Source: Aphanomyces cochlioides (Eukaryota; Oomycota; Saprolegniomycetes; Saprolegniales; Verrucalvaceae). From it: 64,000 bases of DNA. Positions 10,601-21,434 of the stretch are shown here, one piece after another. The notes under the pieces are model-generated. The model was not told the DNA's origin. It saw nothing but the letters and a program-made list of their open reading frames with translations, and ran no database searches. The stretch is from assembly GCA_019828595.1 (NCBI GenBank), contig JAHQRK010000016.1, positions 186,001 through 250,000 of the forward strand, written 5' to 3'. Position numbers and translations under genes: made by a program. Within the stretch, counting starts at the first letter, position 1. Each line of letters begins with the position of its first letter.

Positions 10601-12494
10601 GTCCATATCATGTCTTGAACCTCTTGAAAAATTATGTGATCAGTTTTGTCAAAAAAATTAAATTAAGCAGGTAATAGAATATAAGGATGAAAAATGAATA
10701 TTACTCTCGACTTTCTTGCATCGTTTCTTGTAATCTATGTGGTTTTAAAGGATTGTATTCATACAGTCGTTATCACCAGAAAAAACTGCATATAGGAAAA
10801 CTGTTTTTATTTGTTCCAGAGTGTAATTTATTGGGTCAAAACATAAAAAGTCCCCTCGATGCTTTCCACCACTGTGAGAGCAGCACTAATATCAGCCATA
10901 TCATCTACTCGTCACATCGTCAAAGTCGACTAAACGACGTAAAGCGTCCTCTGTGTATATCGATCTACCTCTGTGAACGAGGCTCAGAAAGGAGTTCTGG
11001 CTTATTTCAGCGTGCTCTGTATAGCGATGCTCAGGATTGTAGTAAAAAGATCTTGACGCCAAAAAGACACTCTCTCTCGTTATGTCGACTGAACGAAGCA
11101 AAGTCGCCTTTGCATCGAGTTGGACATCAGAGTAAAATTATACCGCTGATGTCGTGCTAGTTGGGTAGTCTACAGGAGTGTGAAGTGCTTGATGGCGCGG
11201 TTTGCGTCTAGTCGGTCGGTCGGTGCGTCCGACGTCGCACTTCTTTTCGCTGTCTGTGGCGAGATCGAGATTAAAGCTCGAGATGCAAACGTGATCAATT
11301 TGGAGGCGCGTGGCATGGCCCGTTCACTGTGAAGTTCAGTTGATTTCCATTTGTTTTGAGCAAGAAAGAAATTGCTCGGCCGTACTCACTGCATGTTGTG
11401 TGTGAGTGTGGGTGTTTCTTCTTCGATAATCTCTTTTCTCTCAATAAGCAAGACGATTTGACGAGAAAGCCATTGAAAGTGAAGGGATCTTTCATCAAAC
11501 CCAACGTAACATTCGTTGCAAGCCCCCGCGTCTTCTCATCGAATATATGCCACCCACAACATGCAAAGTGCATTCATGGGCGCCACCGCTGCAGCTGACG
11601 TCTGAGACAGCAACAACAGGCTCAACCAAGCAAATGAACGCCCGTGTCTTGGATAGTGAGTTGCGAAGGCGTACTCTGATGAACTGGAAGTTTTGACACT
11701 TGGTCGGTATGCTGATCATCCTGTCAATATACAGCTGTGAATAACGTCGTTATCCTTGAATTGAGTGGTGAACTTGGCTGCGCCATTGAGTTTGTGGATC
11801 ATACTCTGTAAATCTCAATCCGATTCGACTCTTCATATTTAGTTTCGTGGACTTCTACTCGAGAATTTTGACGAGCATGCAGAGGCGAATTAAAAAGCGT
11901 CACAGTCAGGCAATGTCATCAGTAGCATTGCTACAAAATATACAGCGTTGCTAATTCCGTCATAGTGGAACCCACGATCGCTAGTCGAGATGAAATGAAT
12001 CATCTGTGTTCTCGTCGCTGGTGCATCATCTTGCAAGCTGATGTCGTTTACCCAAAGTCGAGCGTCGGTGTCCATCTCGAGCGAATTCGAGCTTGTTTTG
12101 AAAATCTAGGCCATGAAATATATATGCGTTGCTGGTCGTAGATAGTTGACAAGGCAGCAGTGTGCTCCAGAAAGTGCCACACTTCTTCAAAGCCGACGAC
12201 AATTCCCGCGTGCAATTCAAAAATTGGACCAATTGTCCTCATCAAAGTCTCGCAATTGTCGTTATTGGAATACTCTGGTATTGCCACGCTTGAGCTAGAA
12301 CACAGGATGCGGCCTGTCCATACCCAGACGTCGAGTATATACCAAAAGGTGAACTTGCATGGTCGGCTCTGATATTTGTATGCATTTCGTCACCCAATTC
12401 GAGTCAGACGTTGAATCCACATGTTCAAAATGTGCAAAGTCGAGGTAGAGCCGATTCAGTTTACAATTCGCACTGCGGTGTCCGAATACTGTAA

Positions 12495-14123
12495 ATGGTC
12501 TCGCTTCGAACTTGGCTCTGCGTGGCCATTCTACAAAGTTTAGCCTTGATATCCACCACCACGGCTCTTGCTCAAGATGTCCCAGTCTCGGATGATGCAT
12601 ACGAGGAAGCTGCCACCACAGTGCCACCACAACCCATCCTTCCTTCTCAGCCATTGCCGATTTCGATCAAACGAAATGCGTCGATTGCAATCATCGGCGC
12701 GGGTCCTGCTGGTATCCATCACGCACTGCTCTTGGCACAAAAGGGTTTCTCCAACATCGTCATCTATGAATACAGCAATGAAATCGGCGGCAAATCCAAG
12801 ACCATCGTCGACGAGACTGGCTTGCCCCATGAAATGGGCACCTGCTACGCCCACGCTCTCTACGATCCCATCTTTCAACTGCTCAACACTTACGACCCCA
12901 CAAATGTCCTCGTCCCGATCGACCCAAATGTCCCCAACAATACGTGGATCATGCAAGACAACCAAATTCTCTACGATTATCCAACCTATCTCTTTCAACA
13001 AGCTCGAGCTTTGACTGGTATTACGACTCTACTGGGAATCAAAAACGCGACGCAAGTTGCCTTTGTCAAGTATATTACGCTGCATGAATCCATCTTTGGC
13101 AAGTACGCGTATGGCCTCCCCCCACAACCAAAAGATTGGACTCTGTTGGCTGGAACGGCGTTGAATTTCATCCAAGCCAACGACTTGCAAGTGATTCAGC
13201 CTTGGTTCCAAACAATGTTTGAACGACAGGGATATGGATCGTTGAGCACAACGCCAGCTTTTTATCTACTCTGGTGGGGCCATCCTGATCTTGTCCGACG
13301 GTATTTGGCACTCGCGAGTCAAAACAAACCGTTCGTCTACTTGCTCTCCAAGGGATTTCAATCGCTGTGGAAATCAATCGCCGCTGCCAACACTGCCAAG
13401 TTCACTGTCAAGCTGCGCAGTGCCGTCACGAGAATCTCAAACCGTGACACAAAACCACAAGTCACAGTCCGGCAATATGCACCCAAGTCGGATCCTCAGT
13501 CTGGTGGAGCGACGATAACAATTTCGCACGATCATATTGTCATGGCCATTGATTTGAGTATTTCCTCGGTGGATCTCAGCACGGACAAAGGCTTTCCCAT
13601 CGGTATCAGTGACTTGGATGCGACTGAAAAATGGCTCTACCAAGGCTACAAGTCGTCTGCGTTTGTCACGACCAAGTTTACATCTCCAGCGATTCCATTC
13701 GAGTCTGCGATTGAGTGGTGGCCCGAGCGAGGTCAAGGAAGCTTGCAAGGCCGTCTCCAGCTAGCCCGTAACACACGACTGGTTTTGACCAACTCGACCA
13801 CTGTGAGCGGCAGGCAAACGCGTGTGGCGTACCAGCATTATGAACCAGATTCTGCTGTTGCAGCTCGTTCGTCGTACATGTCGCCATTAGTGCGAGATCT
13901 GAGAGCGTCATTTCCGTCGTTGACAAACGTGACCACCTTCTTCTCAAGCTATGCGCCTCGCACGACCAAGGATAAGTTGATCCAAAATCAACCATGGGCC
14001 ATTTGGAACTACCAAGGCCAGCACCACACGACTTGGATTGGGTCGTCTGTGAGTTTTGAAAGCGTTCTTGATGTCGTCACGTACAACCAAAAGCTTGTTG
14101 ATCGTATCCAGTTAATCGAATGA
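12495..14123 (+). CDS. Secreted FAD-dependent amine-oxidase-like protein, copy B
   Basis: A 542-residue single-exon paralogue of copy A, in the opposite orientation. The leader (MVSLRTWLCVAILQSLALIS) looks like a signal peptide and differs from that of copy A, as does the linker up to residue 56. The Rossmann motif IIGAGPAG and the GGKSK block follow. From 12664 to 13591 the DNA shows no difference from copy A in any segment compared; beyond that point the proteins differ at many positions (for example VVIDDLDAREK in A, IGISDLDATEK here). The catalytic family is the flavin-containing amine oxidoreductases; the substrate is unknown. A relic of the VWA gene sits just downstream. Confidence 0.8.
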   Translation: MVSLRTWLCVAILQSLALISTTTALAQDVPVSDDAYEEAATTVPPQPILPSQPLPISIKRNASIAIIGAGPAGIHHALLLAQKGFSNIVIYEYSNEIGGKSKTIVDETGLPHEMGTCYAHALYDPIFQLLNTYDPTNVLVPIDPNVPNNTWIMQDNQILYDYPTYLFQQARALTGITTLLGIKNATQVAFVKYITLHESIFGKYAYGLPPQPKDWTLLAGTALNFIQANDLQVIQPWFQTMFERQGYGSLSTTPAFYLLWWGHPDLVRRYLALASQNKPFVYLLSKGFQSLWKSIAAANTAKFTVKLRSAVTRISNRDTKPQVTVRQYAPKSDPQSGGATITISHDHIVMAIDLSISSVDLSTDKGFPIGISDLDATEKWLYQGYKSSAFVTTKFTSPAIPFESAIEWWPERGQGSLQGRLQLARNTRLVLTNSTTVSGRQTRVAYQHYEPDSAVAARSSYMSPLVRDLRASFPSLTNVTTFFSSYAPRTTKDKLIQNQPWAIWNYQGQHHTTWIGSSVSFESVLDVVTYNQKLVDRIQLIE

Positions 14124-14342
14124 GTCATGTAATTTTACATTAAGGTCTCTGTTCACATTGTTGACAACTTGAGTGTCAATCAAGTGCTGCTGTCAATGAT
14201 AGTGAGGCTCATCGATCAATTCAAGTTTATTACTATCCCAGACATTAATAGCGAACATCTATTTGATTTATTGCAGAAAGGCGAGGCAAGTAGAGGATTA
14301 TCCATGATATGTACAAAGGCAGGTTGAGCCCAAGCAAGGTAT

Positions 14343-14552
14343 TCATTGGGGCTTCGCCACCACCAGTAACGTCGGAGTAAACTTCACAACTGCATAATTC
14401 CAGCCAGCACGGTGCCTGACAGAGCTGAGCAATCCCACACCGTCACAATAATCCTTGTGCAAGACGATATGGACCGCCAGAGGAGCATCGTCAACTAGCT
14501 TTGCAACGAGGACGACATGACGAAGCGAAGCCTCTTTGTAGCCTTCTGCCAT
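14343..14552 (-). pseudogene. Relic of a VWA-domain gene
   Basis: On the minus strand, SLRHVVLVAKLVDDAPLAVHI and LHKDYCDGVGLLSSVRHRAG match residues about 45-85 of the VWA protein at 24936-27878 (SLRQVFLAAKL.., YKDYCDGDRLLSSVSRRVG). Past the ORF's VKFT the match resumes in another frame as TGGGEAP, equal to TGGGDAP in the parent, so a frameshift is present. Only the start of the VWA domain survives. It was probably carried here by local duplication. Confidence 0.8.
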
Positions 14553-14776
14553 TTAAGTCCAGCTTTGGACAATGTGTTCTGGACGACACGACCGATAACT
14601 ATGCCTCCTAAGAGCATCCCCAACAGGGAGACTGCAAATGCAACTGCAAATGTCTCCATTGCGGTTTTAGGAGATTACTGCATTCTATTTTGGGGCAGCC
14701 CCAATGGTTGTGGAGCATTGTTGGACGCAAAAGCATATGGAAGCGTGGAGGAGACAACTAACTGCTGCAATTGAAT

Positions 14777-16085
14777 CATGGAGTGATGAAGATGATGCTT
14801 ATGAGAGTACAATCGACCTTGCAATTCGACCGCCTCGAAGACGAGGTGGGTCGACTCTCGGACGACGAGTTGTCCAGCGAGACAGACAAGCAGCACATGA
14901 TAGAATCGTACAAGACTACTTTTGTGAGAGACCGATCTTTGGCGCTGAACATTTTCGACGACGCTTTCGAATGAGGTAGTATTCTTGTTCAAACTTCTAC
15001 TTACGACGATACAGCCGACCACTATTTGAACGCATTCTCGCTGGAGTCATGGAGTATGACGAATTTTTTACACAAAAGCGAGATTGGACTTTCACCACTG
15101 CAGAAACCTGTAGCCGCCCTACGCATGCTCTGTTATGGTCTAGCAGCAGATGCAGTAGACGAGTATGTAAAAATTGGAGAGAGTACTGCTATGGAGTCAT
15201 TCAAGGTGCAGAGTGAGCTTTGACTATTGAGTTTATATCTTACGTAGAGATTCAATTCAGCTATTGTAAATCGGTTTGGAGCTGTGTATGAACGAGAGCC
15301 CACAGCACTGGATGTTCAAAAATGCTTGGCTGCAAATGCCAAACGTGGTATTCCTGGCATTTGGTTCACTTGATTGCACTCATTTAGCATGGGATAAATG
15401 TCCTGTGGCATACCAGGACCAGTATCAAGATCGATCTGGCTCTAGATCAATCATTATGGAAGCAGTGGCAGGACCAGACCTGTGGATTTGGCATGCATAC
15501 ATTGGCCTGCCAGGCTCAAACAGCGATATTAATGTTTTGGATAGATCACCCTTGATAGAAAAGCTCCTAGGAGGTGTTGCTCCATATTGCCAATACCAAG
15601 TGAATGGCACAAACTACAATATGTCGTCCGTGCTGGTGGACGGGATTTATCCAAACTGGCCCATCTTTATTAAGACAATTTCACAGCCTCAAACAGAGAA
15701 GCGCAAGTTGTTTGCTAAGATGCAAGAGGCTGTGAGGAAGGATGTCGAGCGATGTTTTGGTGTTTTACAATCACGATTTGCAGTATTAAAGAATCCTTGT
15801 CGACTCTGGGATGTCAACGACATTATCATCATGTGGTGATCATGTGTAATTCTACACAACATGATCATAGAAGACGAACGCGAGTCACCAAACCTGCAAT
15901 CTCAAAATGAACAAAATGTCAACACCTATGTTGGTGACAGCTACCTAGCGGCTCAGATGGCAAGCCCAACTTTCCAAGGTCTTTTAGATTCTTTAGATGC
16001 TGCTCAAGACAATGCTGCTCACATCCGACTACGAAATGATCTGATTGAACACTTGTGGGCTCGAAAAATGCAAAGTTCAGATTGA
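14777..16085 (+). pseudogene. Harbinger DDE transposase (DDE_Tnp_4), broken
   Basis: Successive blocks match plant-type Harbinger transposases. An N-terminal block (LEDEVGRLSDDELSSETDK) is followed by one at about 15010-15223. A third block, FGAVYEREPTALDVQKCLAA, starts near 15273. The catalytic core is in 15276-15839: GSLDCTHLAWDKCP (first Asp), LVDGIYPNWP (second Asp) and EAVRKDVERCFGVLQSRFA (Glu). A frame change near 15345 separates the third block from the core, and a TGA at about 15837 splits IIMW from SCVILHNMIIEDE, which runs on to the stop at 16085. All three acidic residues are present, so the decay is recent. Confidence 0.85.
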
Positions 16086-16100
16086 TATTCTTTATGTATT

Positions 16101-16984
16101 CTAAACAACCTCGACTACGTCATAATCGTCGTCACTGCTACTCGCTGACTTGTTAGACTTTCTGTCCCTTCGACCACGGGTATTCTGCAATACGGCTGCT
16201 TGCTTGAGCAAAATGTACTCTTTTGCCGTGTCATTTAGCCCATCCATGGGTACAGTCATGAGTGATAATTCAGCTTGAAGACTCATGGCTTGAGCTCGAA
16301 TTAATTGAGACTGTGCAACAACATTATGATTCCTTGACGACTCGACGGCGTCGATTCTTGTCTTTTAGCGGCCTTGTTCCCAACAGGTCTTTCTGTTGTG
16401 GCTTCCGTGTCGGGAACTACTTCATCATTTTCGTTCAACTTCATACGTTTAGTTGACTTTTGAGAAGAAGCTTGAATGTTGCGCAAATCTTGCCATTTTT
16501 TGACAGACTTCAGTATTTCCCACACATGTAGATATACAAACCGTGTTTCTCTCGACCTTCCCGATGATCCCGCTCGTTTCGAAAAGATCGCCATCGCCTT
16601 CCGTATGAGCTCTGACTCGTTTTGTCCTAAATTTTCGCCACTTGCAAGATTTGACTTAGCTAGAGCATAGCAGCCCACAAACTTGTTGCATTGCTCATTC
16701 AACAAAGACCACCGGGCAGACAGAGAGCGAGCGGAACGGACAGGGGGCGGCGAATGTTCATTGAAGTGTTCTGCAATCCGAGCCCAAAACTGGTCCATTT
16801 TCTGGCCTGAACCCTTGACGTTGTCTTCGGCTATGTTGATCCAGGATCTGGCAAGCTGACAGTCGTCGTCTTGAGTAAAGTTGGCGCCACGAATCGACAT
16901 GATAGCACAGATGGAACCAAACTTCAAATGAAGTGTAGCATTAAAGAGCTGTAATTGATCTGATTGGCCCATAAATGACTTCAA
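16101..16984 (-). pseudogene. Harbinger companion DNA-binding protein (SANT/NAM-like), frame-shifted
   Basis: The first block (16984-16301) has a trihelix/SANT-like N-terminal half with spaced Trp residues (ARSWINIAED, FWARIAEHFNE, RWSLLNEQCNKFVG), then a basic region and RPVGNKAAKRQ, the signature of NAM-associated C-terminal domains. A one-base shift near 16340 leads to a second frame (AQSQLIRAQAMSLQAELS) that ends at 16101. The two blocks together give the usual length for the protein that guides Harbinger transposases to their termini. It converges with the transposase gene. Confidence 0.8.
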
Positions 16985-17298
16985 AAAGTATACTATAGTA
17001 ACTTCAAAATTTATGCGGTAAATTTGCAGTTGGGATCATGAAACTGCAAATTCGCCAGAGTCTGGAGACAAAAATTTGCAGTTTTCAGCACTTGCAGTTT
17101 TGCCGTTGGGGTTACGTTTGCCGCAAATTTCTCCTCAAACTGCAAATTGCAGTTTGCAGTCTCACCGTTGGGGATGCTCTAAGCTAAGTTGAAATCGCAT
17201 TGATCTAAAGAGATATCATCCTTTGCGATAAATAATTGTTTGTCAGGGTCTAATCATCTTTGTCGATAAACATCGCACTAGAACTGAAATGCCCTTTC

Positions 17299-17608
17299 CT
17301 GGCACCCTGCACGCCATCCTATTTCTTGTCGGAAGAGGCTTGGAGAGCTTGACCATCCTATGCTCATCATTGCCGATAAAACGGTCCCTAATCCTTTGAA
17401 AAACTACATCTAGGGTTGAGCAGTTGTCAATTGTGAACTCATGGCCATCTATGATTTTTGATCCAGAGACAATTCCAATTGCAGTTTTTCTCAGTGTATA
17501 AGCTGATTAGCTGAGCAGGATAGGCAGTCGAGTGTCCTCTGATCGCAAAAATGCTACTGTATTGGGTGCGTGTCTGAATGGACAACCATATGCACGTCCA
17601 CATATTAT
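17299..17608 (-). repeat. Dispersed repeat, copy 2
   Basis: Inverted partner of 10290-10600. It shares HSTAYPAQLIS and NCNWN on the minus strand. Its left side abuts a short spacer after the Harbinger element, and its right side ends in a 14-bp-arm palindrome (17591-17619) containing TGCACGTCCACATA. Confidence 0.7.
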
Positions 17609-17616
17609 GTGGACGT

Positions 17617-18094
17617 GCATTCAAAAAATGGCTTATCGACCATCGTGCAACGTTTGAGTTAGATATTGCACGCTGAAATAGACTCCTTTAGGAACATTTT
17701 GACATCTCCAGCACTTGTAGAAGTGGCGCGAAGCAAAAGTTATGGGGGTTAGAAGTCGGCTGATGGGCCATGTCGGTCAAAAATTGCATTTTTAGATATC
17801 GGTATGTTCTAAAAGTACTTTTCACGCTGAATCGAATAGAACTGTTGGTTTCATTCAAAACTGCCTTTAACCAAGACAAAAGGAAAAAACAATTCCTTTA
17901 ATGTTCTTAACAACATGAATAAAACACTTTGGTCAATACGAGTAAGACCATTCAAGTGTGCAAATGAGAGATTGCTGTTTCTTATGCAAACTGTTTTTTT
18001 CGATTTTCTCCAAACAAGAATTTTGAACAATGGAAGCGCGCCTCATCTTTAAGGGTTGTTTTCTCAAATGGTCGATAAGCCATTTTTTGAATGC
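17617..18094. mobile_element. MITE-like element with 27-bp perfect TIRs
   Basis: A 478-bp segment has perfect 27-bp inverted ends at 17617-17643 and 18068-18094, starting GCATTCAAAAAATGGC. The interior is AT-rich and non-coding. No clear target duplication is visible, so the superfamily is open. Confidence 0.7.
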
Positions 18095-18372
18095 CGGGCC
18101 TTCATATGAGCACTTTAAAGTGTTGCAATCGCTTTATGGTAGAATAATAAAAAAAGTTTGGAATTCTTAAAATCAATAGAGTTATCCGTGAAGTCGAAAA
18201 ACACGGTGTTCTGGTCGTGAGATTTTGCGTAACTCGGTACCAAGGTGTCACAACTTCTCGGGCAAGTCATCTGTACTGACAATGAAACTCGAATTTGGCA
18301 GAGGAAGCAGGGTATAAATATCTCGTCCCGAGTTTTGAAACGATTCTTTTTTCACTGGCACAAACGAACGAC

Positions 18373-19078
18373 ATGAGTGATGCCAGCTCTCCGTCTGCTC
18401 AAATTGCCCGCAGCAATGAATGTGATAGCGACGAGAAGCCTGCATACAAGAAGTTGAAGTCTTCCAGGCAAATCGTTGATTCAGTTCCTTTAAGCGTCCT
18501 CGTTGCATCTTATCGCAATCACTATAGCAGCTACAGTGAGCTGCACCCGAACAAATCGCAGCTTGTTCCTAGTAAGGTATGGAAAGAAATCTACAATGAA
18601 TATCGAGCAGCATATCCCGATTCATCCTTTTCACAAGAAACATTGAAAATGCGCTTGCGTGGTGCATTGTCTGCTTTGTCTACTGGTACCAGTGATGAAT
18701 CAAACGGCAAGGCTATGTCACAGCCAGATCAGGTGCTTGCTGAACTCAAAATGACAAACAACCATGCAAAAAAATGTCGTCCATGAACGGTCCAAGATCC
18801 TTGCTGGTACACCAGAAAATATTGTGCCGATCAATAGCAGCATATTGCCAGCAGCGACAACACCAACCAAACCGAAGACAAAGGTCGAAATGCTCCAAAA
18901 ACAATCATCATCATTAATGATGGCCGAATCATTTCACGAAAGCCTCGCCCAACGAGAGGTTTACACACAGGCCAAACATTTTAAAGTCCAGCTTGCCAAC
19001 TTGATTGCACTCAAGGATCTTGGGGTGATTTCGAATGACGAGTTCAATGAGAGAGCTAAAGCACTAAGCGAAGTTTAG
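18373..19078 (+). pseudogene. Harbinger 2 accessory protein, frame broken at A7
   Basis: Two consecutive frames, 18373-18786 and 18764-19078, overlap at a run of seven A residues near 18770, so a single-base indel separates them. The first part is acidic then basic (KPAYKKLKSSRQIVDS) with a conserved-looking helical block (VWKEIYNEYRAAYPDSSF). The second part ends in a helical block (HFKVQLANLIALKDLGVISN). Its position fits the DNA-binding partner of the transposase. I recognise no named domain. The run of A makes a sequencing error possible. Confidence 0.65.
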
Positions 19079-19131
19079 AGTTGAGCTAACTTCATTTTAC
19101 ATTTGATTATTATTCTCTGTTCAGACACGTT

Positions 19132-20417
19132 AGAAGTCAACTTCCCAACCTGTATCTTGGTTGTCGCGTTGCCCAAGCAAATCAAATGTAAAGTCCATCT
19201 CTCGACGGTGGATGAAGTTTGTTATGATGCAACCAGCTGTGAACATGATTGGGAAGCGCTCTTTCGTAGCATCAAAGGTCTTCATCAATCTGCGCCATTT
19301 CCGCTTGAGGCCACCGATGCCCCTCTCAACTTTAATTCGATAGCCTATACAGTTTTCAATCTACTTTCAAATACTCAACTGACCTGCATGCATTTTGTTG
19401 TACAGGCGAACGCTAGACATATCAACATCACTGTGCAGCTCACGCTCACCGATTCGACGCATGATAAACATTTCCTCTCCAACATAGCCTGGATCCCCAA
19501 GCAAGTACTCAAAATAGTCCGCATCCAAGGTGAAATGATCTCGCCAATTCATGTACAATTGCGAATGGCGCAAGATATTGACGTCGTGATACTTTCCAGG
19601 ATAACCATTGTCTTCGTAAATAATCAAGCCATTGTGATCAATGACCACCGTGTTGTTGAAGCAGTACATGCTCTTGCGACCATTGTACCAATTCTTGTGC
19701 AAAGGGTTGTTGTATTTTGCAAAGCGTGCCGTCAATAAATCCTATACAATCTGGGAATGAGGGGATCATTGCAGCTAGTTCAAGTCTCTCTTGAGTGTTT
19801 GGCCAGCGGATTTCATCTCTGCAAGCCATTTCTACACAAGAACCAATAAATATGGCATCATCGTTGGCTGCAGATCGAGACCAATTCCATTGAATTGACT
19901 CATAAGTTGCGGTGTTGTCATGCTTAAGATGGAGAACAAAGGCTAACAGCCGTTGTTGGGGTGTTAGCTTGGGGGGTCTGCCAGAGATTGTTGATAAGGG
20001 GAGTCCTGTCGTACGTGCATGGCTTATAATAACTGGGCATACAAGCTGACAGAACTCTTCGAAATGCTGAGCTGTAAAGTTTGTCATTGTTTTGAAGAGA
20101 TAAGGAGAAGTGGACAGTACACATATGAAGTCGCGGACGGGCTGGGTATGGTCCACGGATGTTTGAGCCTCACACAAGTCTCCATTCGTCATCAGCTCTT
20201 CTGCACTGTGAGCTGCAGCAACAACCGTTTGGACATGTTGAATTACAACAGAGTCGTCGCCGTCGCTTGAGGACGATGTGTCCGACAGCTCTTCGTCTTC
20301 CATGCGTCGTTTAATCTCGAAACTGAAAGATTTTACCACTACTGACGTTTCATGATGTGTTTTCGAAACTCCCCACAACTTATCGGACAGCAAAGAACTG
20401 CGAGTGAAACACGGCAT
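19132..20417 (-). pseudogene. Harbinger 2 DDE transposase, one frameshift
   Basis: The N-terminal part (20417 to about 19700) carries RLLAFVLHLKHDNTATYESI and CIGFIDGTLCKIQQP, the first catalytic Asp block. A one-base shift near 19700 leads to NWYNGRKSMYCFNNTVVIDH, then LLGDPGYVGEEMFIM (second Asp). A 46-nt intron (GTCAGT to TATAG, about 19346-19391) then joins KMHAG to YRIKVERGIGGLKRKWRRL, the Glu block. The spliced reading ends at about 19132. The triad is intact, and apart from the single shift the gene looks fresh. Confidence 0.85.
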
Positions 20418-20490
20418 GATACAAAATTCAAGTAGTCGATCGTTTGTTTTTTAACGGATAACTCTAATAAAGCGCTTTAATTGAGAGAAC

Positions 20491-20518
20491 AATAAAGCAC
20501 CTCGAGAGGTGCTTTATT
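20491..20518. repeat. Perfect hairpin beside Harbinger 2
   Basis: Thirteen-bp arms, AATAAAGCACCTC and its complement, around a 2-nt GA loop. Imperfect relatives of the arm flank it (AATAAAGCGCTTTAATTGAG; CTTTAAAGCGGTTTATTGAG). It lies just outside the right end of Harbinger 2. The rest of 20465-20790 holds no gene. Confidence 0.7.
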
Positions 20519-21434
20519 CACTTTAAAGCGGTTTATTGAGAATGACAGGCCATCACTTGTCCACCTCACCTGATGAAGCGATTGAAAAAGAAGAATCAGG
20601 TGTCATTCCGACACAAATATCACGCTTCAAAAAGGAAAATAAATACGAATAAACGCAATTTCTTAACTTTGATTACTACTGCACTTGAACTGCTGTACTG
20701 TATTAGAAAGGATAAAGTATGAAGTTTGAGACAAAGTGCCATTGCACTTCATCAACCATTTCATTTCGTCTTTTTCCTCCTTGATCATCGATGGGGGATT
20801 CGTTCACGCTGACGGAAGGATCGTTCGCGAGTGGCCGCGGCATCAGGCTCTACACGCGCAAGTATATCCCATCCAGCTCGTACTCGGTCGTTGTCCTTTT
20901 TTTCGACGGCGTTGGGGAGCACTGCTTTTGTTACCACAACATTTTATCGTCGATTGCCAAGCAAGGCATAGCAGTCTACGCGATGGATCATCAAGGCCAT
21001 GGAAAGAGCGAAGGCGCACACTTTGACTGCGGCTCGTTCGAAGAATTCACGGATGATATCTTTACCTTCAACGATATTATCCGCCGTGAACACGCATCGT
21101 ACGCATAATCAAGATATGCATCGGTGTCGACTCATTTTTGTAGAAACCCTCAAGTCAAGTATGTCCTAGTGGGCTTTTCATTAGGAGGATTGCTGGCGGC
21201 CTCCGTCGCAGCTTTGAAGCCTGACTCATGGGATGGTGTCATGCTGTATACCCCAGCCCTCGGTCGTGAAATGAGCTGGCTCATGAGAGCCCATTAATTG
21301 ACCACACCAGCGACGACCTAACCCTCTGAAAAGGCCAATACGCAATTCTTATTGGACATAATATCTACCCAATCAAAATCTACAATACTGTAACTAGTGT
21401 GAGTTGGTGTCGTGATCTCCTTGACAATCCCACG

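Larger units (their letters stand above)
9395..12494. other. Spacer between inverted oxidase copies, repeat-rich
   Basis: Probably the shared upstream region of the two divergent oxidase genes. It contains a compound palindrome (9906-10101) and one copy of a dispersed repeat (10290-10600), described separately. ORFs at 9429-10037 and 11295-11573 on the minus strand and 10687-11160 on the plus strand have no recognisable motif and are treated as chance. Confidence 0.5.
14612..17179. mobile_element. PIF/Harbinger transposon 1, TSD TAA
   Basis: A 2,568-bp element bounded by inverted termini. The left end is GAGCATCCCCAACAGGGAG and the right end, reverse-complemented, is GAGCATCCCCAACGGTGAG. TAA occurs directly outside each end (14609-14611 and 17180-17182), the 3-bp target duplication of this superfamily. 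Subterminal DNA is rich in ACTGCAAA repeats on both sides. Inside are the two genes expected for the superfamily, convergent: a DDE transposase (+) and a SANT/NAM-like DNA-binding protein (-). Both carry frame breaks. Confidence 0.9.
18179..20464. mobile_element. PIF/Harbinger transposon 2
   Basis: About 2,286 bp. GAGTTATCCGT starts the left end (18179) and its complement closes the right end (20464). The flanks are ATA on the left and TAA on the right, so the 3-bp duplication is imperfect or the left end is slightly misplaced. It holds a plus-strand DNA-binding-type gene and a convergent minus-strand transposase, the mirror of element 1 but with different proteins. Confidence 0.75.
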
